From: a virus
Direction: 5' to 3' (one strand)
Virus record (IMG/VR): IMGVR_UViG_3300043496_000066
Span: 1 to 22,108 of that record
DNA length: 22,108 nucleotides
A program made the translations under genes and the position numbers. Each line of letters begins with the position of its first letter. Position 1 is the first letter of the stretch. Positions 12,316 through 20,415 of the stretch are shown here, one piece after another. A model generated the notes under the pieces. That model was not told where the DNA came from. It did not search any database and worked only from the letters and a program-made list of their open reading frames with translations.

Positions 12316-14824
12316 GAGCCGGACCCTCCCGCTTCTCCCAGCGTCTCAGGGCATCCACAATGTCCCTCTGGAGCCTGGGGCTGTCTACACCCAGGCCTGA
12401 GTGACTGATGCTGATGTTGTAGACCGGCGCCGGTGCAGTGACGGCTACGCCGGCTCTGCCGACAGCCACGGGCACTGGTACCGGGACCAGGCCACCAACA
12501 GGAGCCATCGCACCCTGAACAGACACGCCATTCTGGTTAGGACCAAAGTTGACACCCTTGAACAGGGCCATGGCCTTCTTGATCTGGGCTTCCATGGGAG
12601 AGATGTCCAGACCCATGGTGGGTGTGTAGACACCGGTGGAAGCGTCAATCAGCTTCTTCTGTGTGGCAGCCAGTGCTGCGTCTGCCGGCTGTGTGTTCAG
12701 GTTCATCTGGGTTTGGATGTTGTCTGGTGTCAGGCCCAGTCTGTCTACGTACGCCTTGGCCTGTACTTCCGTGTAGCCCATCTGAACCATGACGGCTATG
12801 AGCTGATCCCTGTGAGCAGTAAGGCCATCTGTTGCCAGCTTCAGGGCATCCTTGCTGCCTACAATCCCCTGCTGTTCCTGATACGTGGCGTTAGCCAGGT
12901 CCATCGCTGACTTCACATTGTCCTGGACTGCCTTATTGTTGGTGTTAATGATGGCAGCATGCTCCAGGGTGGCAGCCTTACTGGCATCAGTCTGGTCAGC
13001 CATCCCTCTGATGGCTTCAGTGTTCTTTCCCAGGGTGGTCATCAGGGTCAGAGTGTTCTGATTGAAGTTTGTTTCTGCTGCAGCTGCCGACATATGGGCA
13101 CCGGTCAGCGCATCCAAGGATGACTTGTACGCATCGACCTTGTCTTTGGCATCAGAAGTCACATCATTGAACTTCTCTTGCGCGTCTGTCATCTGCAGGG
13201 TGCCGGCACTGGCTACCTGGGTCCTGTCATACAGGGCAGTGATCTTGTCCACGGCTCCAGGGGCTACCGGATCAATACCCTTCTGCTCAGCGATACGCTT
13301 CAGGGTCTCCCCTGTGGCATCCATCTGATCCAGCAGAGGCTTGTTTGCCTCAGTGGCTGCCAGGCTGGCCTTACCCGTGGTGTCCAGGCCATGGGCTGCC
13401 AGGACACTGGTCTCAGCAAAGGTGGCCAGAGAGAGGTTCGCTGCATCCAGCTTCTGCTGGTATTCAGTGTGACTATCAGCCAGAGTGTTGACTGCCTGAG
13501 CATTATCCACCATGGAATCTTCCATGTTGTGGAAAGGAATCAGGATGTCAGCTACTCCACCAGCTATGCCTGAGATGGTGCCCTTCTGGGCATTCAGCAT
13601 CTCGGTAGCCTTTCGGCCTTCTGTGTAGATCTTGGTCTGGGAGTCAGCCATGGCATCGAAGTTGCCGGTAGGTACTTCCTTCCTGACAGTGTCGATGAAC
13701 TTTGTGGCTGACTCAGAACTGGCTGTGAACGCTCCCACCATTCCGTAGACGGCAGCGCCCAGAGCCACCACTGCCATCAGAGGGCCGGCTGCAGTAAGGG
13801 CTGCGTTCAGTGTGGTGGTAGCGGCTGTGGCTATGCCCTCATCGGCAGCCATGGTCAGGAAGCCCTGGCCGGCTGCATAGGCAGCGGCTGCCGTCTCGAA
13901 CAGGAAGGAGGTGATCCCCTGAGCCATCAGTGACGCCTGGGCTATGACCACTGGCGCATAGGATGCAGCCAGGCCTACCAGTCCCACTGTGGCCAGGAAC
14001 TTGACAGCCTCCCCGTGTTCCTCCAGGAATCGGGAAGCCTTCCCTACGGCAGGCCCTAGCGCATTCAGCATGACTTCTGCTGCAGCGCTGACCGGTGGAA
14101 TCAGTTTGGCGCCAATGTCTTCCTGTAGGTTGCCGATAGCAACCCTGAGCTTGTCTAGCGGAGTGCCGGCAGCCTCTGCTGCACCCTTGAATTCCTTCTC
14201 TACCTCTCCCAAGATGATCTTCTGCGCGCCTAGGGCATCACCAGACTCCTGGAGAACCCTGACCTGCTCCTTCTGTTCCTGGGTGAAGGAGACACCAGCC
14301 TTACTGAGTGCTGTCAGGCCCTTGACAGGATCATTCAGGGCCTTCCCCAGCTGGAGGGCTGCACCGGACATGTCGGTACCGAGGGCAGTGGACATGTCCA
14401 GGGCTGCAGCTGTCGCCCTGTCAAACACATCGTTGCCGTCACCTACTGCATTCTGAACGTTTGTGAACGTCAGGAGCAGGTTTGCACCGGACTGGATAGC
14501 CTCATCATCGGCGCCAGTCTTATCGGAGAGTGCGCCGGCCAGAGCCGCCACCCCATCAGCGGACTGCCAGGCTGCAGCACCGGTAGTACTGATTACCCGG
14601 GCTGTCTCTCTGCCAATCTTCGCTGACTCTTCTGCAGCGTTGAAGGCATCCACACCCAGGGCAACTATGGCAGCTGCACCGGCTGCAGCACCGGCTGCTA
14701 CCACCTTACCCATATTCCTGGTGGACTGGCCTAGCCCATCGACAGAGGACTCTGTCTGCTTCAGGGCCTTCTGTGCCTCACTGGCATCAGCCAGGATATT
14801 GATAACCAGGGATGTGCCAGCCAT
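12296..14824 (-). CDS. Tape measure protein
   Basis: Encodes 842 residues, the longest gene in the window. The N-terminal part is helical (LADASEAQKALKQTESSVDG) with an Ala/Gly-rich hydrophobic stretch at 41-60. Two more hydrophobic stretches lie at about 276-300 and 336-366. The remainder is helical and Ala/Thr-rich, as expected for a protein that sets tail length and crosses the membrane at infection. By the usual rule of about 0.15 nm per residue the tail would be about 125 nm. Start follows the chaperone frameshift region by TGATG. Confidence 0.94.
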   Translation of the reverse strand: MAGTSLVINILADASEAQKALKQTESSVDGLGQSTRNMGKVVAAGAAAGAAAIVALGVDAFNAAEESAKIGRETARVISTTGAAAWQSADGVAALAGALSDKTGADDEAIQSGANLLLTFTNVQNAVGDGNDVFDRATAAALDMSTALGTDMSGAALQLGKALNDPVKGLTALSKAGVSFTQEQKEQVRVLQESGDALGAQKIILGEVEKEFKGAAEAAGTPLDKLRVAIGNLQEDIGAKLIPPVSAAAEVMLNALGPAVGKASRFLEEHGEAVKFLATVGLVGLAASYAPVVIAQASLMAQGITSFLFETAAAAYAAGQGFLTMAADEGIATAATTTLNAALTAAGPLMAVVALGAAVYGMVGAFTASSESATKFIDTVRKEVPTGNFDAMADSQTKIYTEGRKATEMLNAQKGTISGIAGGVADILIPFHNMEDSMVDNAQAVNTLADSHTEYQQKLDAANLSLATFAETSVLAAHGLDTTGKASLAATEANKPLLDQMDATGETLKRIAEQKGIDPVAPGAVDKITALYDRTQVASAGTLQMTDAQEKFNDVTSDAKDKVDAYKSSLDALTGAHMSAAAAETNFNQNTLTLMTTLGKNTEAIRGMADQTDASKAATLEHAAIINTNNKAVQDNVKSAMDLANATYQEQQGIVGSKDALKLATDGLTAHRDQLIAVMVQMGYTEVQAKAYVDRLGLTPDNIQTQMNLNTQPADAALAATQKKLIDASTGVYTPTMGLDISPMEAQIKKAMALFKGVNFGPNQNGVSVQGAMAPVGGLVPVPVPVAVGRAGVAVTAPAPVYNISISHSGLGVDSPRLQRDIVDALRRWEKREGPAHALGFR

Positions 14825-15015
14825 CAGAGCCTCTTCGCCCTACCGGAGTCTATGAGAAACTGTTCTGCAGTGAGGAGGGCTCTGTCGTCGTCACAGTCGA
14901 CCCAGGCTCTCCAGTCGGTTCCTGTGAGGCAAGCAACGGCAATTGCTCTGCCAATGATGCTGCCTCCTGTGTAGGGCCTTCTATCACCACAGCGGCGGGC
15001 AGCTTCTCGTAGGTG
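14824..15015 (-). other. Candidate -1 frameshift extension of the tail chaperone
   Basis: In the -1 frame relative to the chaperone gene, the minus strand is open from the TGA at 15018-15016 to a TGA at 14826-14824, 63 codons. It reads ...IIGRAIAVACLTGTDWRAWV...LLTAEQFLIDSGRAKRL, more protein-like than the Thr/Ser-rich in-frame tail. There is no ATG or GTG in it. Its stop overlaps the tape-measure ATG by TGATG, as real genes do here. This fits the G/GT frameshift of siphophages. I see no canonical slippery heptamer, so the slip point is unknown. Confidence 0.62.
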
Positions 15016-15230
15016 TCAATCAGGTCCCTCCACTCCTCATAGGAGGGAAGGTCATGGCCGGCTCTGCGCAGTGCGCAGTAGATCAGGGCTGTCGGCACAA
15101 ACACATTATTCTGCACTTCGCTGGGGGATAGGAGCCCTGTGGCGTTACCAATATCTGTGACTGTGGTACGCACCTCTACCGGTTCCCCATCGTCCCAGCT
15201 GACCTTCCACCGCTCCCTGAGGCTAGCCAT
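14850..15230 (-). CDS. Tail assembly chaperone (G-like)
   Basis: Encodes 126 residues and sits directly before the tape measure, where siphophages keep the tail chaperone. The N-terminal half (VSWDDGEPVEVRTTVTD, FVPTALIYCALRRAGHDLPS, YEEWRDLIDTYEK) matches the G-type domain seen in actinophages. After about residue 85 it turns low-complexity (TTTEPSS), consistent with a region normally replaced by a frameshifted extension. Starts by overlap with the stop of the gp10-like gene. Confidence 0.85.
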   Translation of the reverse strand: MASLRERWKVSWDDGEPVEVRTTVTDIGNATGLLSPSEVQNNVFVPTALIYCALRRAGHDLPSYEEWRDLIDTYEKLPAAVVIEGPTQEAASLAEQLPLLASQEPTGEPGSTVTTTEPSSLQNSFS

Positions 15231-15597
15231 CTAGGTTCGCTTTCCTGATGATGTCCTGGATGTTGTCTTCGTACTTCTTTAACCAGGACGGCTGGGTGGC
15301 TTCTGCTGCCGTCTGGGCGAAGGGCTGAGGCTTGATTCTCCTGGCCCTCCAGCCCCAGTGAATGGGGTTTGCGTAGGGCACCGTGAAGGTGGTCCCAGCC
15401 CCCTTAGCGTCTCGAGAAGGTGAGCCTGACGCTGCCAGCCTCCCTGTACGTCTGGGGGCTCTGCCTCTGGCTGCTGCCGTGACTATCTGGGAGGTGTCAC
15501 TGTTGGCCTGTTTCAGTTCAGTCAGGTCACTGGCTGCCTGCCTCAAGGCCTTCTCCAGTTCCTTGTCTCCCTGAATGTCAAGCCGGAGCGAGGTCAT
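15223..15597 (-). CDS. HK97 gp10-like tail-completion protein
   Basis: Encodes 124 residues. The core matches the gp10/'HK97 gp10 family' pattern: a helical N-terminus (ELEKALRQAASDL), ARGRAPRRTGRLAASG, and YANPIHWGWRARRIKPQPFA. These proteins sit at the head-tail interface or act in tail completion. In most siphophages the gene lies before the major tail protein; here it follows it, an inversion of order. It overlaps the tail-tube stop by 20 bases. Confidence 0.85.
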   Translation of the reverse strand: MTSLRLDIQGDKELEKALRQAASDLTELKQANSDTSQIVTAAARGRAPRRTGRLAASGSPSRDAKGAGTTFTVPYANPIHWGWRARRIKPQPFAQTAAEATQPSWLKKYEDNIQDIIRKANLDG

Positions 15598-16102
15598 ACT
15601 TCGTTACCTCTGGCTCCTCTTCCTCTGGCTCATCGTCCCCAGCCGGCTCATCGTCTCCAACCACAGTCGGCCAGGTGGCGGTGGGCTGCCCGTTGATGGG
15701 CCATTCAAAGTCAGAGGTGATCCTGGTGTTCACGTCTCCACCGACTACCAGAGCCCTGACCTGAACCATCCCATGGAAGCTGGTGGTGCCGGCGTTGGGC
15801 TGCCAGACAAAGGGCACTTCTTCCAGGTTGTGATCCCACGTGTATTTGACAAAGGAGTCAGGAGCATCGAAATCCTGAATTGAGGTGCCGGTCAGGGACC
15901 AGTCTGTCTTCGTGGTGGGCAGCACTGTGTCTCCACACAGCGTCTCCACCATGTCCCCTTCATCACTGAACGCTGGGGTGATGGTAACGTTGGTGGCCTG
16001 GCAGGAGAATTCTTCTCCACCAGTAGGAGGAGCCGGCGGAGTGCCAGGCGTCCCCCCCAGGGTCAGTTTGCCGGTCTTAAGTTTGGACTCTACGACTGCC
16101 AT
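15578..16102 (-). CDS. Major tail (tube) protein
   Basis: Encodes 174 residues. It is beta-rich (FSCQATNVTITPAFSDEGD, VETLCGDTVLPTTKTDWSLTG, RALVVGGDVNTRITSDFEWP) with a very acidic C-terminal tail (GDDEPEEEEPEV). The position between connector-type genes and the chaperone, and the sheet pattern, fit a siphovirus tube subunit. Two Cys residues are present. ATG at 16102 overlaps the previous stop (TGATG). Confidence 0.86.
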   Translation of the reverse strand: MAVVESKLKTGKLTLGGTPGTPPAPPTGGEEFSCQATNVTITPAFSDEGDMVETLCGDTVLPTTKTDWSLTGTSIQDFDAPDSFVKYTWDHNLEEVPFVWQPNAGTTSFHGMVQVRALVVGGDVNTRITSDFEWPINGQPTATWPTVVGDDEPAGDDEPEEEEPEVTKYDLAPA

Positions 16103-16437
16103 CAGACACTCTCCTGGAATGTGATCAGGTAGGAGGGATACTGCTTACCATTCAGTGTGTAGGCCACCAGCTGTGCGTCTCGGCTGTCCACCACCTGGAC
16201 CACCCCATCTACCAGTTCATCCAGGGTGGCCCAGGAGTCCCTGTCTGCCGTCTGTGCGGCCGGTGCCATGGCCACTAGCTGCCAGGCTGCTGTGACCATG
16301 CACATCTGATCCCAGGTCAGGTTGGGTGGGATGATGAGGACACAGGGTGGGGCTGCCACTGTGGGGTCCAGGGTGGCTCTGATGCCCTGGGCTTCCAGCT
16401 TCTGGGCTATCTCCTGCCCTCTGGCCAGAGTGCCCAT
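16102..16437 (-). CDS. Tail terminator / head-tail joining-like protein
   Basis: Encodes 111 residues: helix (ARGQEIAQKLEAQGIRATLDP), then strand LIIPPNLTWDQM and a hydrophobic core. Small size, fold pattern and location between the connector and the tail tube fit the tail terminator (U-like) group. The start overlaps the connector stop (ATGA). Call rests mainly on gene order. Confidence 0.65.
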   Translation of the reverse strand: MGTLARGQEIAQKLEAQGIRATLDPTVAAPPCVLIIPPNLTWDQMCMVTAAWQLVAMAPAAQTADRDSWATLDELVDGVVQVVDSRDAQLVAYTLNGKQYPSYLITFQESV

Positions 16438-16766
16438 CAGCTCAGCACCGGCTCTAGCCAGGGACTGAGAAGCTGTAGGACATCCCTGTCAGCCTTAGCA
16501 ATGGTGGCCACTCCCAGGTCTGCCACTCCAACGATGCCGTCAGGGCTGTTGCGCCGACTCAGGAGCCTGTTAGTCCACAGGAGGGTGGCATACAGAACAT
16601 CTGTAGGACAGTCTGCTGTGGCCAGGGTGGGTGCCCTGGCCACAATGGCTTCCATCACTGCCGACAGGGCCTGGTCAATAGCCACATCATCAGAGGTGTC
16701 TCTAATCCTGGCCCAGTCTTTGTACTCATCCACTGTGGGCCAGTTCAGCCCTGTCGGCAGTGGCAT
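16437..16766 (-). CDS. Head-tail connector (gp6-like)
   Basis: Encodes 109 residues, mostly helical: LNWPTVDEYKDWARI, ALSAVMEAIVARAPT and VLYATLLWTNRLLSRRNSPDG. Helical, with the LLWTNRLLSRR segment, as in gp6/gp15-type adaptor proteins that dock under the portal. It directly follows the capsid gene. Overlaps both neighbours by ATGA-type junctions. Confidence 0.78.
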   Translation of the reverse strand: MPLPTGLNWPTVDEYKDWARIRDTSDDVAIDQALSAVMEAIVARAPTLATADCPTDVLYATLLWTNRLLSRRNSPDGIVGVADLGVATIAKADRDVLQLLSPWLEPVLS

Positions 16767-18100
16767 TACTGGTTCCCAGCCTTCTTGGCAGCTGCCCCAG
16801 TCCCAGACTTCTCGTAGGCAGTCTCACCGTTGCCGGTAGTGCTGGTGGCCAGTGGCAGGGTGGGAACACCAGTGATCTTCACAAAGGCTGCCGCTTCCAG
16901 GACCAGCCAGGCAATGTAGCCGTAGAAGGCCATCTGGGTGCCCAGCACACTGGGTTCGATTACTGAGACCTGGCCACCAATCGTCTCATAGGTCTCCACG
17001 TACGTGGAGTCTCCCAGGATGGCGGTACCTGCCGGCAGGTGCTTATCCACTACCAGTCTCATGCCGGCCACTGAGCCGGACATGCTGGTGGGAGAGATGC
17101 TGCCCAGAGCGTTGCTGGGGTTCACTGTGGGGAACAGTTGCCGGCCACTGGAGTCGTGCAGGCTGCCGATAGCTCCCCAGACGTCTGGTGCCACCCACAG
17201 GGTGTCCGGCATTCCGTTAGTGGCGCCGAAGATGGTGGCGGTGGCTGCGTAGATGGCTCCTACCAGGCCTTCACCATCTGCTGTGGCCAGGGCCTGGGTG
17301 GCAGTGATGGCTCCAGCGAAGTACGTGCAAAAGGCCTTGTCAGTCTCCTGGAAGTAGGAGGCAGCCATGTCACTGACCAGCAGGTCCATAATCGCAGGGT
17401 CTGTCCAGTCCCTGTCCTGCCAGCTGAGATTAATCGTCCCGCCGTAAGTGGATTTGGTGACTGTGATGGGGTCCACAGTCATATTGCGGCTGGGGAGCTC
17501 TGCCTTCTCAGCAGACTGTGGACCAGCCAGAGTGTTCTGGGTGATCCGGGGACGCTGGAAGGTCTTCCCAGGCCCAGGGAGTGGCCGGCGGGTAGTGGCT
17601 TCAATGGCAGGCCTACGCTGGGACTGCTGGGTGAACACAGGTCCCAGGATGGGCACTGGCAGCAGACCAGGGTTCTGCGCAGTGGTCTGGTGGGCGACGG
17701 CACGCTGCAGGTACCGGTTGAACCGGTTCTTGGCGTCGGGGTTCTCTTCCCTGGTCAGATAGTCGACCAGGTACTGCCCTGGGGTCTCGTAGACCTGCTC
17801 AGCCTGGCCACTGCGCTCCACTGTCTGGGTGCGCTGCTCTCCTGCCGGCGCTGTGCCGATGTGGGACACCATCGTCTGATAGGTGGCGCTGCGCTGAGCC
17901 AGGTCAGCCTCCACCTTGATAGATGGCTCCAGCTCAGCGATACGTGACCGGCGGGCTTCACAGGTGGAGAGCTCAGAATCGGACAGGTCTCTGTCTTCAT
18001 CGGCAGCCCGAGAGGTGATGGTTTCAACATCAGCCAGGGCCTGGTCCATCTGGCGCTTCAGCCAGTCCAGTCGTTTGGACCCAGAAAGAGTCTCAGTCAT
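16766..18100 (-). CDS. HK97-type major capsid protein
   Basis: Encodes 444 residues. The first about 110 residues are a charged helical coiled coil (KRLDWLKRQMDQALADVETI), the delta/scaffold domain that the prohead protease normally removes. The rest carries the HK97 fold pattern: PGLLPVPILGPVF, KSTYGGTINLSWQDRDWTDP, the MDLLVSDMAASYFQETDKAF helix, DTLWVAPDVWGAIGSLHD and the P-domain/A-domain end with AFYGYIAWLVLEAAAFVKIT. It is the third long late gene after terminase and portal, and is preceded by a structured 205-base leader, unlike any other late gene. Confidence 0.93.
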   Translation of the reverse strand: MTETLSGSKRLDWLKRQMDQALADVETITSRAADEDRDLSDSELSTCEARRSRIAELEPSIKVEADLAQRSATYQTMVSHIGTAPAGEQRTQTVERSGQAEQVYETPGQYLVDYLTREENPDAKNRFNRYLQRAVAHQTTAQNPGLLPVPILGPVFTQQSQRRPAIEATTRRPLPGPGKTFQRPRITQNTLAGPQSAEKAELPSRNMTVDPITVTKSTYGGTINLSWQDRDWTDPAIMDLLVSDMAASYFQETDKAFCTYFAGAITATQALATADGEGLVGAIYAATATIFGATNGMPDTLWVAPDVWGAIGSLHDSSGRQLFPTVNPSNALGSISPTSMSGSVAGMRLVVDKHLPAGTAILGDSTYVETYETIGGQVSVIEPSVLGTQMAFYGYIAWLVLEAAAFVKITGVPTLPLATSTTGNGETAYEKSGTGAAAKKAGNQ

Positions 18101-18110
18101 GACTACTCCA

Positions 18111-18136
18111 GTCAGAACGTAGATATAGGTTCTGAC
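18111..18136. repeat. 8-base inverted repeat in the capsid leader
   Basis: GTCAGAAC (18111-18118) and GTTCTGAC (18129-18136) are perfect inverted arms around a 10-base AT-rich centre. It lies about 10 bases before the capsid ATG (18100), so it could mask or expose the start, or act as a protein-binding site. Confidence 0.6.
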
Positions 18137-18183
18137 ATGGGTGAGGCTGTGGTGTCAGCCTGAGTCATGTCCAAGGGCTGAGG

Positions 18184-18236
18184 ACCTGCACCAGGACCAG
18201 CTAAAGCCAGTCCGCAAAGGGGGTCCTGGTGCAGGT
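18184..18236. repeat. 15-base perfect inverted repeat in the capsid leader
   Basis: ACCTGCACCAGGACC (18184-18198) and GGTCCTGGTGCAGGT (18222-18236) pair perfectly around a 23-base loop. There is no T tract after it, so an intrinsic terminator is not clear. A long GC-rich stem upstream of the most strongly expressed phage gene could be an RNA processing or stability element. Confidence 0.75.
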
Positions 18237-18244
18237 GTGGAAGC

Positions 18245-18283
18245 GGGGTGAAGCGCTCCTCAGCAAAGCTCTTGTATCACCCC
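18245..18283. repeat. Inverted repeat just after the protease gene
   Basis: GGGGTGA (18245-18251) and TCACCCC (18277-18283) are perfect 7-base inverted arms with a 25-base loop. On the minus strand it is the first hairpin after the protease stop at 18306. Confidence 0.5.
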
Positions 18284-18305
18284 AGCGAGAGGCTTGTCTA
18301 GAGGG

Positions 18306-18878
18306 TCACTGCCGGCGAACCCTGGATGTCCAGTCCTGCCAGTAAGCCAGCCTCTCAGGTGGCCCTTCAGGTGGAGCTGACCGGACTGCCTCCACTTGGG
18401 CTGTGGCGTAGGCAGGGAACTGGCACAGGGCTACGTGGTGGAGGGCCTTGATCTTCCGTCGGACTATGACCCTCTTGTCTTCTACCGTCCTGGTGGCATT
18501 ACCGTGAGGGTCTTCACTGAGCCTGTAAGCCACAGACAGCCCAGGTGTCTGCCCGTCTCTAATCTTGAATGCTGCTTCCCTGCCAGCTTCCGTATCGTCC
18601 AGCCGCATGTCTGCAGCCAGACCTTCAGCACTGTCCCTCCAGACACTCCCTCTGCCTACCCAGTGGCCATTGTGTTCCAGCTGGAGTCTCAGGTAGCTGG
18701 CATTCCCTCTGAGGGCTCTCGAGAAGCAGCCACGCTCGAACATCTCCCAGTAAGGCCCAAATCCATCATCCACTTTGGCCGGCGTGTTGTAGGGGGCCAG
18801 GAGTCCAGTGACAGTTCTACCGTCGCCTGTGACTTCCAGCTCTGAGACTACTGCTCTGATATACAGGCCATCCATCAT
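18306..18878 (-). CDS. Prohead protease (HK97 gp4 / U35-like)
   Basis: Encodes 190 residues with LLAPYNTPAKVDD, FERGCFSRAL, LQLEHNGHWVGRG (catalytic His in LEHN), then TPGLSVAY (catalytic Ser) as in the HK97 prohead protease. It cleaves the capsid delta domain during maturation. Tandem ATGs at 18878 and 18875 are possible starts. It lies upstream of the capsid, as usual, but a 205-base leader separates them. Confidence 0.9.
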   Translation of the reverse strand: MMDGLYIRAVVSELEVTGDGRTVTGLLAPYNTPAKVDDGFGPYWEMFERGCFSRALRGNASYLRLQLEHNGHWVGRGSVWRDSAEGLAADMRLDDTEAGREAAFKIRDGQTPGLSVAYRLSEDPHGNATRTVEDKRVIVRRKIKALHHVALCQFPAYATAQVEAVRSAPPEGPPERLAYWQDWTSRVRRQ

Positions 18879-19267
18879 GGTTCGCCCCAGACTCTCATCA
18901 TGTCCTGGTGCTGCTGCTGCAGGGTGCGAGTATTAGCCTTCACTGCGTCTATCAGAACCCTAAGGAGGGTCTGAACCGACTCCTCCTCAGGCTGAACAGG
19001 GTCAGGGGTCTTCCTGGCTGCCGCTGCGTTCCGCTGTGAAAGGGGGAATGTCTTCTTAACCCAGGACCTGCCAGCCTCTGCTGCTGCATTCCTAGACCCA
19101 TGAATAACAGCCGACACCCAGACAGGCTCACCATCGCTGTCTTCTACCCTGGCCCTAAATCCACCAGGAACCTCTCTAACCCAGAGAGTAAACTGGTGTC
19201 TGTCCCACAGCGTGTGACTGGCCACCTGGCTCCAGGCAGGAGCAGACCCATTAGATGTGATGGTCAC
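18875..19267 (-). CDS. Hypothetical protein between portal and protease
   Basis: Encodes 130 residues starting with a GTG at 19267, which overlaps the portal stop (GTGA). The first about 75 residues are mixed strand and helix (TLWDRHQFTLWVREVPGGFR, ARVEDSDGEPVWVSAVIHGS), with a lysine/alanine-rich middle and a C-terminal helix rich in Gln (TRTLQQQHQDMM). Its place suggests a head-assembly role, for example a scaffold-like helper. I recognise no family. Confidence 0.7.
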   Translation of the reverse strand: MTITSNGSAPAWSQVASHTLWDRHQFTLWVREVPGGFRARVEDSDGEPVWVSAVIHGSRNAAAEAGRSWVKKTFPLSQRNAAAARKTPDPVQPEEESVQTLLRVLIDAVKANTRTLQQQHQDMMRVWGEP

Positions 19268-20415
19268 AGGACATCTACCTCCTCCTGCACATTCTCTATG
19301 AATTCCACAGCGCCTAGATTGAAGAATGCTCTGGCTTCCTGCTGGGTGAACAGTCCACCCTGGAGACTCTTAATGGCCAGGTCCACTCTCTGGGGAAGAT
19401 CTGGCCTGAGCACAGCACCCAGGAAGAACCTGGCCTGTGTCCCTCTAGGCAGACACTGGAGGGTCATCTGCTGCTCTAGTGGAACCAGGTAATGCATCAC
19501 AGTGGTGGTGATGAACTGTTGGAACACATCTGTGATGTTCCTATAGGTGAGGCTGGGAGAGTCCAGACCTAGCAGGGCTCCAGGGATTCCGATTGCCATG
19601 GCCAGCTGCTGTGCGTTCAGCTTCCTGGTCTCATTCAGCTGAGCCTTCTCAGCATCACTGCTGAGCACTTCCAGTTCTGTCCCTCCTGGGAGGATGGCCC
19701 ACTCCCTGGCCATGGCCACAGCCCTCATCTTTGCCTTAAGGGTGTCAGCCTGGGCCTGGGTGAGCTCTGGGTTTGGATGCTTCACAGCTCCTGGCGGGAC
19801 TGCTCCACCTTCGAAATATGCAGCCGCCCATCTCTCTGCAGCCACGTTGCTCGCCACTAGGCCCGTGTACAGGGTCATGATGCCTCTGCCAACCAGCTCC
19901 CCGTTCAGGGCATTCATGCTGACATGGAAGACCTGCTCTGGCGAGTAACTGATGCCGTTCACCAGGTACCGGTAACTGCTGCCGTCTACCAGAATCTCCC
20001 ACTGGCCAGCTGGTACTGGAACGAACAGGTCAGGCCAGCCGGCAGCATTCTTAGGTCCCAGGACAGCGACATAGTTGCCGAACAGGAGCATGTCCCTCAG
20101 ATACTCAGAGATGAAATCTGCAAAGGTTCTCTGGGGTCCTGGAGTGGGATTAGTCAGGATGGCTGGGTCTGGGTTCAGTGGAGTTGCCTGCCTGTAGCCA
20201 CGGAGTGGCATCTGGAGCAGGAGACTGGTGGTGATGTTTAGGAAGCCTCCTACCACTGGCAGGCCCAGTACCTGGTCCTCTGTAACCCATGGGTAGCTGG
20301 TGTCATAGCCTGGCCAGCCCTGCAACACAGCCAGAGGTGTGAGGCTGGTGTGAGGAGTGGCTGTCTTCCTAACAGTGGGAGTCCTGGCCCTCTGTAGCAG
20401 CTCTAGGAGGGCCAT
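19264..20415 (-). CDS. Portal protein (HK97 family)
   Basis: Encodes 383 residues. The characteristic blocks are present: a long N-terminal segment with hydrophobic GGFLNITTSLLLQMPL, FISEYLRDMLLFGNYVAVL, VNGISYSPEQVFHVSMN, LQGGLFTQQEARAFFNLG, and the KLNAQQLAMAIGIPGALLGL stretch, typical of phage portals. It forms the ring through which DNA enters. It overlaps the small membrane gene above (TGATG). Confidence 0.92.
   Translation of the reverse strand: MALLELLQRARTPTVRKTATPHTSLTPLAVLQGWPGYDTSYPWVTEDQVLGLPVVGGFLNITTSLLLQMPLRGYRQATPLNPDPAILTNPTPGPQRTFADFISEYLRDMLLFGNYVAVLGPKNAAGWPDLFVPVPAGQWEILVDGSSYRYLVNGISYSPEQVFHVSMNALNGELVGRGIMTLYTGLVASNVAAERWAAAYFEGGAVPPGAVKHPNPELTQAQADTLKAKMRAVAMAREWAILPGGTELEVLSSDAEKAQLNETRKLNAQQLAMAIGIPGALLGLDSPSLTYRNITDVFQQFITTTVMHYLVPLEQQMTLQCLPRGTQARFFLGAVLRPDLPQRVDLAIKSLQGGLFTQQEARAFFNLGAVEFIENVQEEVDVL

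Larger units (their letters stand above)
18101..18305 (-). other. Structured leader of the capsid gene
   Basis: The only gap of more than 50 bases within the leftward late genes. It contains three perfect inverted repeats: 18111-18136 (8-base arms), 18184-18236 (15-base arms) and 18245-18283 (7-base arms GGGGTGA/TCACCCC). It encodes no convincing gene; an 18-codon leftward frame (18112-18168) lacks a ribosome site. The place suggests control of capsid messenger level, perhaps by termination, RNA processing or protection from decay. Confidence 0.6.

Noticed and set aside
18112-18168. 18-codon leader ORF before the capsid gene
   Set aside because: No ribosome site and too short to judge; the inverted repeats better explain the region.
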